From Erpobdella octoculata (Eukaryota; Annelida; Clitellata; Hirudinida; Erpobdellidae), in NCBI GenBank assembly GCA_963978895.1, contig OZ022240.1, positions 6,857,737-6,921,736 on the forward strand: a DNA stretch of 64,000 bases. The letters run 5' to 3'. The notes under the pieces were generated by a model. That model was not told the DNA's origin. It searched no databases and was given only the letters and a program-made list of their open reading frames with translations. Below are positions 62,647 to 64,000 of the stretch, one piece after another. Both the position numbers and the translations under genes were made by a program. Each line of letters opens with the position of its first letter. Positions within the stretch are counted from its first letter, which is position 1.

Positions 62647-62803
62647 GTTTGTTTCGTACACACTTTTTTTAACTTCATTTGTTTGTCATATGTTAAATGG
62701 CTAGTATAGATCACAAGCCTTTATCCAGTTGAGCTGAAACTTGGAATAGAAATACATTATCGGTGACAATACAATATTTTGCTATATTTGAGTCACAAAA
62801 ATC

Positions 62804-62804
<1 letters not shown>

Positions 62805-62847
<43 letters not shown>

Positions 62848-63060
62848 TATTTGTGAGTCTGTTTGTTTGTCAGTTTGTCGTATATATTATATATAAACTC
62901 CTCCGAAATGGCTGAACCGATTTTTATGAAATATTTCGTGCACTTATTCTCAGACCTACCAAACATACACAACAAATTTCATAAAAATGGGTTCAGCCAT
63001 TTCGGAGGAGATTGGATACAAACACCGTCACGAGCGTATATATATATATATATTGTTATA
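62805..63060. mobile_element. Inverted-repeat element, Helitron-5'-like start
   Basis: Arms 'ctcctccgaaatggctgaac' and its inverse 'gttcagccatttcggaggag' enclose about 75 bp, next to 'ctatatataaatatata' and 'gtctgtttgtttgtcagttt', words common near Helitron 5' ends. Tentative class. Confidence 0.5.
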
Positions 63061-63204
63061 TCTTTATTATTCTAAATTAACGATAATAATTATAATCTAA
63101 CTATTGTGGTTGCTAAACACTTATTTAGATTTTTAGACAATTGTTAATTAAATTACATCTGCTTTGTTTTATGAAGTAACTAAATGGGAAATAGGACAAA
63201 ACTT

Positions 63205-63569
63205 AAAGATATATATATATATATATATATACATGGAAAAAGGTTTTTGTGAATAAAAATTAAAATCGGTCACAAAATGAGCGAGCGGAAACGGGAATTG
63301 GAAAATGAAGAGAAACGGGAACGGGAAAGCAAACGGGAACGGAAAAGCAGCTGAGAGCGTAAGAGCGAGCGGGAAAGGAAAAACGACCAGGAACGGGAAA
63401 GCGACCGAGAGCGGGAAAGGGAGCGGGAAGCAACCAGGAGCAGAAAAGCGAGCGGGAACGGGAAAGTGACCGGGAGGAGAGAGCAAGCGGGTAAGGAAAC
63501 GAGAGCGAGAGAGACATACATTAGAAAAACATCTTAAAAAACCCCGGGCAACGCCAGGTACCCCGCTAG
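63205..63569 (+). mobile_element. Helitron-like copy with GGGAA minisatellite
   Basis: It shares 'ggtcacaaaatgagcgagcg', the degenerate 18-bp 'gaacgggaaagcgacc' units and the 3' end ccccgggcaacgccagg...CTAG then T with the element ending at 56148. The 5' end is unclear, probably lost in the (TA)n tract. Confidence 0.65.
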
Positions 63570-63583
63570 TGTTTAGTAAGAAC

Positions 63584-64000
63584 TAAGCATCTGCGTCCCG
63601 TAATCGTTATCTCGAAATCAATCGAGATTTCAAACCGATACGGGAGATCCCGTATCGCCATTGAAACGATTCAGCCTGCGAAAGAAGTCTGGTATCGAAA
63701 TATAATAGCGAGACTTAAATTTGGTTCTCGTATAAAGTCTCGAAACAAATACCGAGATTTAAAAAAAATTATTTCCAATAAATAACGAAAGTCATAAATA
63801 TTTAATTAACGATTGTCACAACTGTGAATATTTGCAATTGATTCATCAATTTTCCTGACAGCCTGTAGCCCCCCATTGTTTACTATTTTTAGTCTGGGAA
63901 CCGGCAGTATATTTCAATATATATATACATATATGAAACCAGCTTGTCTCTGTTCCATGGCTTTTTTAGTGCCACATTAAGAATAATTAACAAAGATATC
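63584..64000 (+). mobile_element. hAT element of the 26214 family, runs off the window
   Basis: It begins TAAGCATCTGCGTCCCG and follows the same body (aaagtcataaatatttaatt, gattgtcacaactgtgaata). The right end is beyond 64000. Confidence 0.7.

Overview
The window is AT-rich, repeat-laden nuclear DNA from an intron-rich multicellular animal. The protein-coding signal is cut into short exons with GT/AG junctions. The rest is mostly dead or non-autonomous transposons: hAT elements and MITEs, Helitron-like elements, tRNA-derived SINEs, LINE relics, a Ty3/gypsy relic and a solo LTR. I cannot name the species. The composition would suit an invertebrate such as a cnidarian, but that is a guess.

Layout. 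(1) Positions 522-969 hold the last two coding exons of an unidentified membrane protein on the + strand: one transmembrane helix, then a cytoplasmic tail with an acidic dileucine motif. (2) Positions 1031-7749 are intergenic and transposon-rich: a solo LTR, a hAT element with a transposase fragment, a Helitron-like copy, a LINE relic and a hAT MITE. (3) From 7750 to the right edge lies one gene on the + strand, a full-size ABC transporter of subfamily A (ABCA). I reconstructed 43 coding exons (7750 to 62646, about 2153 codons) by joining GT/AG junctions in consistent phase. The start exon and everything up to the second Walker B are present; the C-terminus lies beyond the window. The protein order is TM1, extracellular domain 1, TM2-6, a long lysine-rich linker, NBD1, regulatory region, TM7, extracellular domain 2, TM8-12, NBD2.

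The most notable biology is in the nucleotide-binding domains. NBD1 has a normal Walker A, but its Walker B glutamate is Gln and its signature reads LSGEM. NBD2 has normal Walker A and Walker B, but its signature has become LTIANQ and its H-loop position reads TSKK. Both composite ATP sites are therefore altered, although every exon stays open and in phase. This suggests a constrained but catalytically atypical ABCA protein.

The introns carry the transposons. Eight hAT-type elements have recognisable 8-bp target duplications (five exact, three with 7 of 8). Two of these sit back to back, one carries a BED zinc-finger fragment and one hosts a nested gypsy copy. There are also a Helitron with intact TC and CTAG ends, a second Helitron-like family built on an 18-bp minisatellite, SINEs including a 354-bp tandem duplication, fold-back elements, a mariner-type MITE and many minisatellites. 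I see no operon, no CRISPR array and no free-standing RNA gene. The tRNA-like stretches look like SINE heads.
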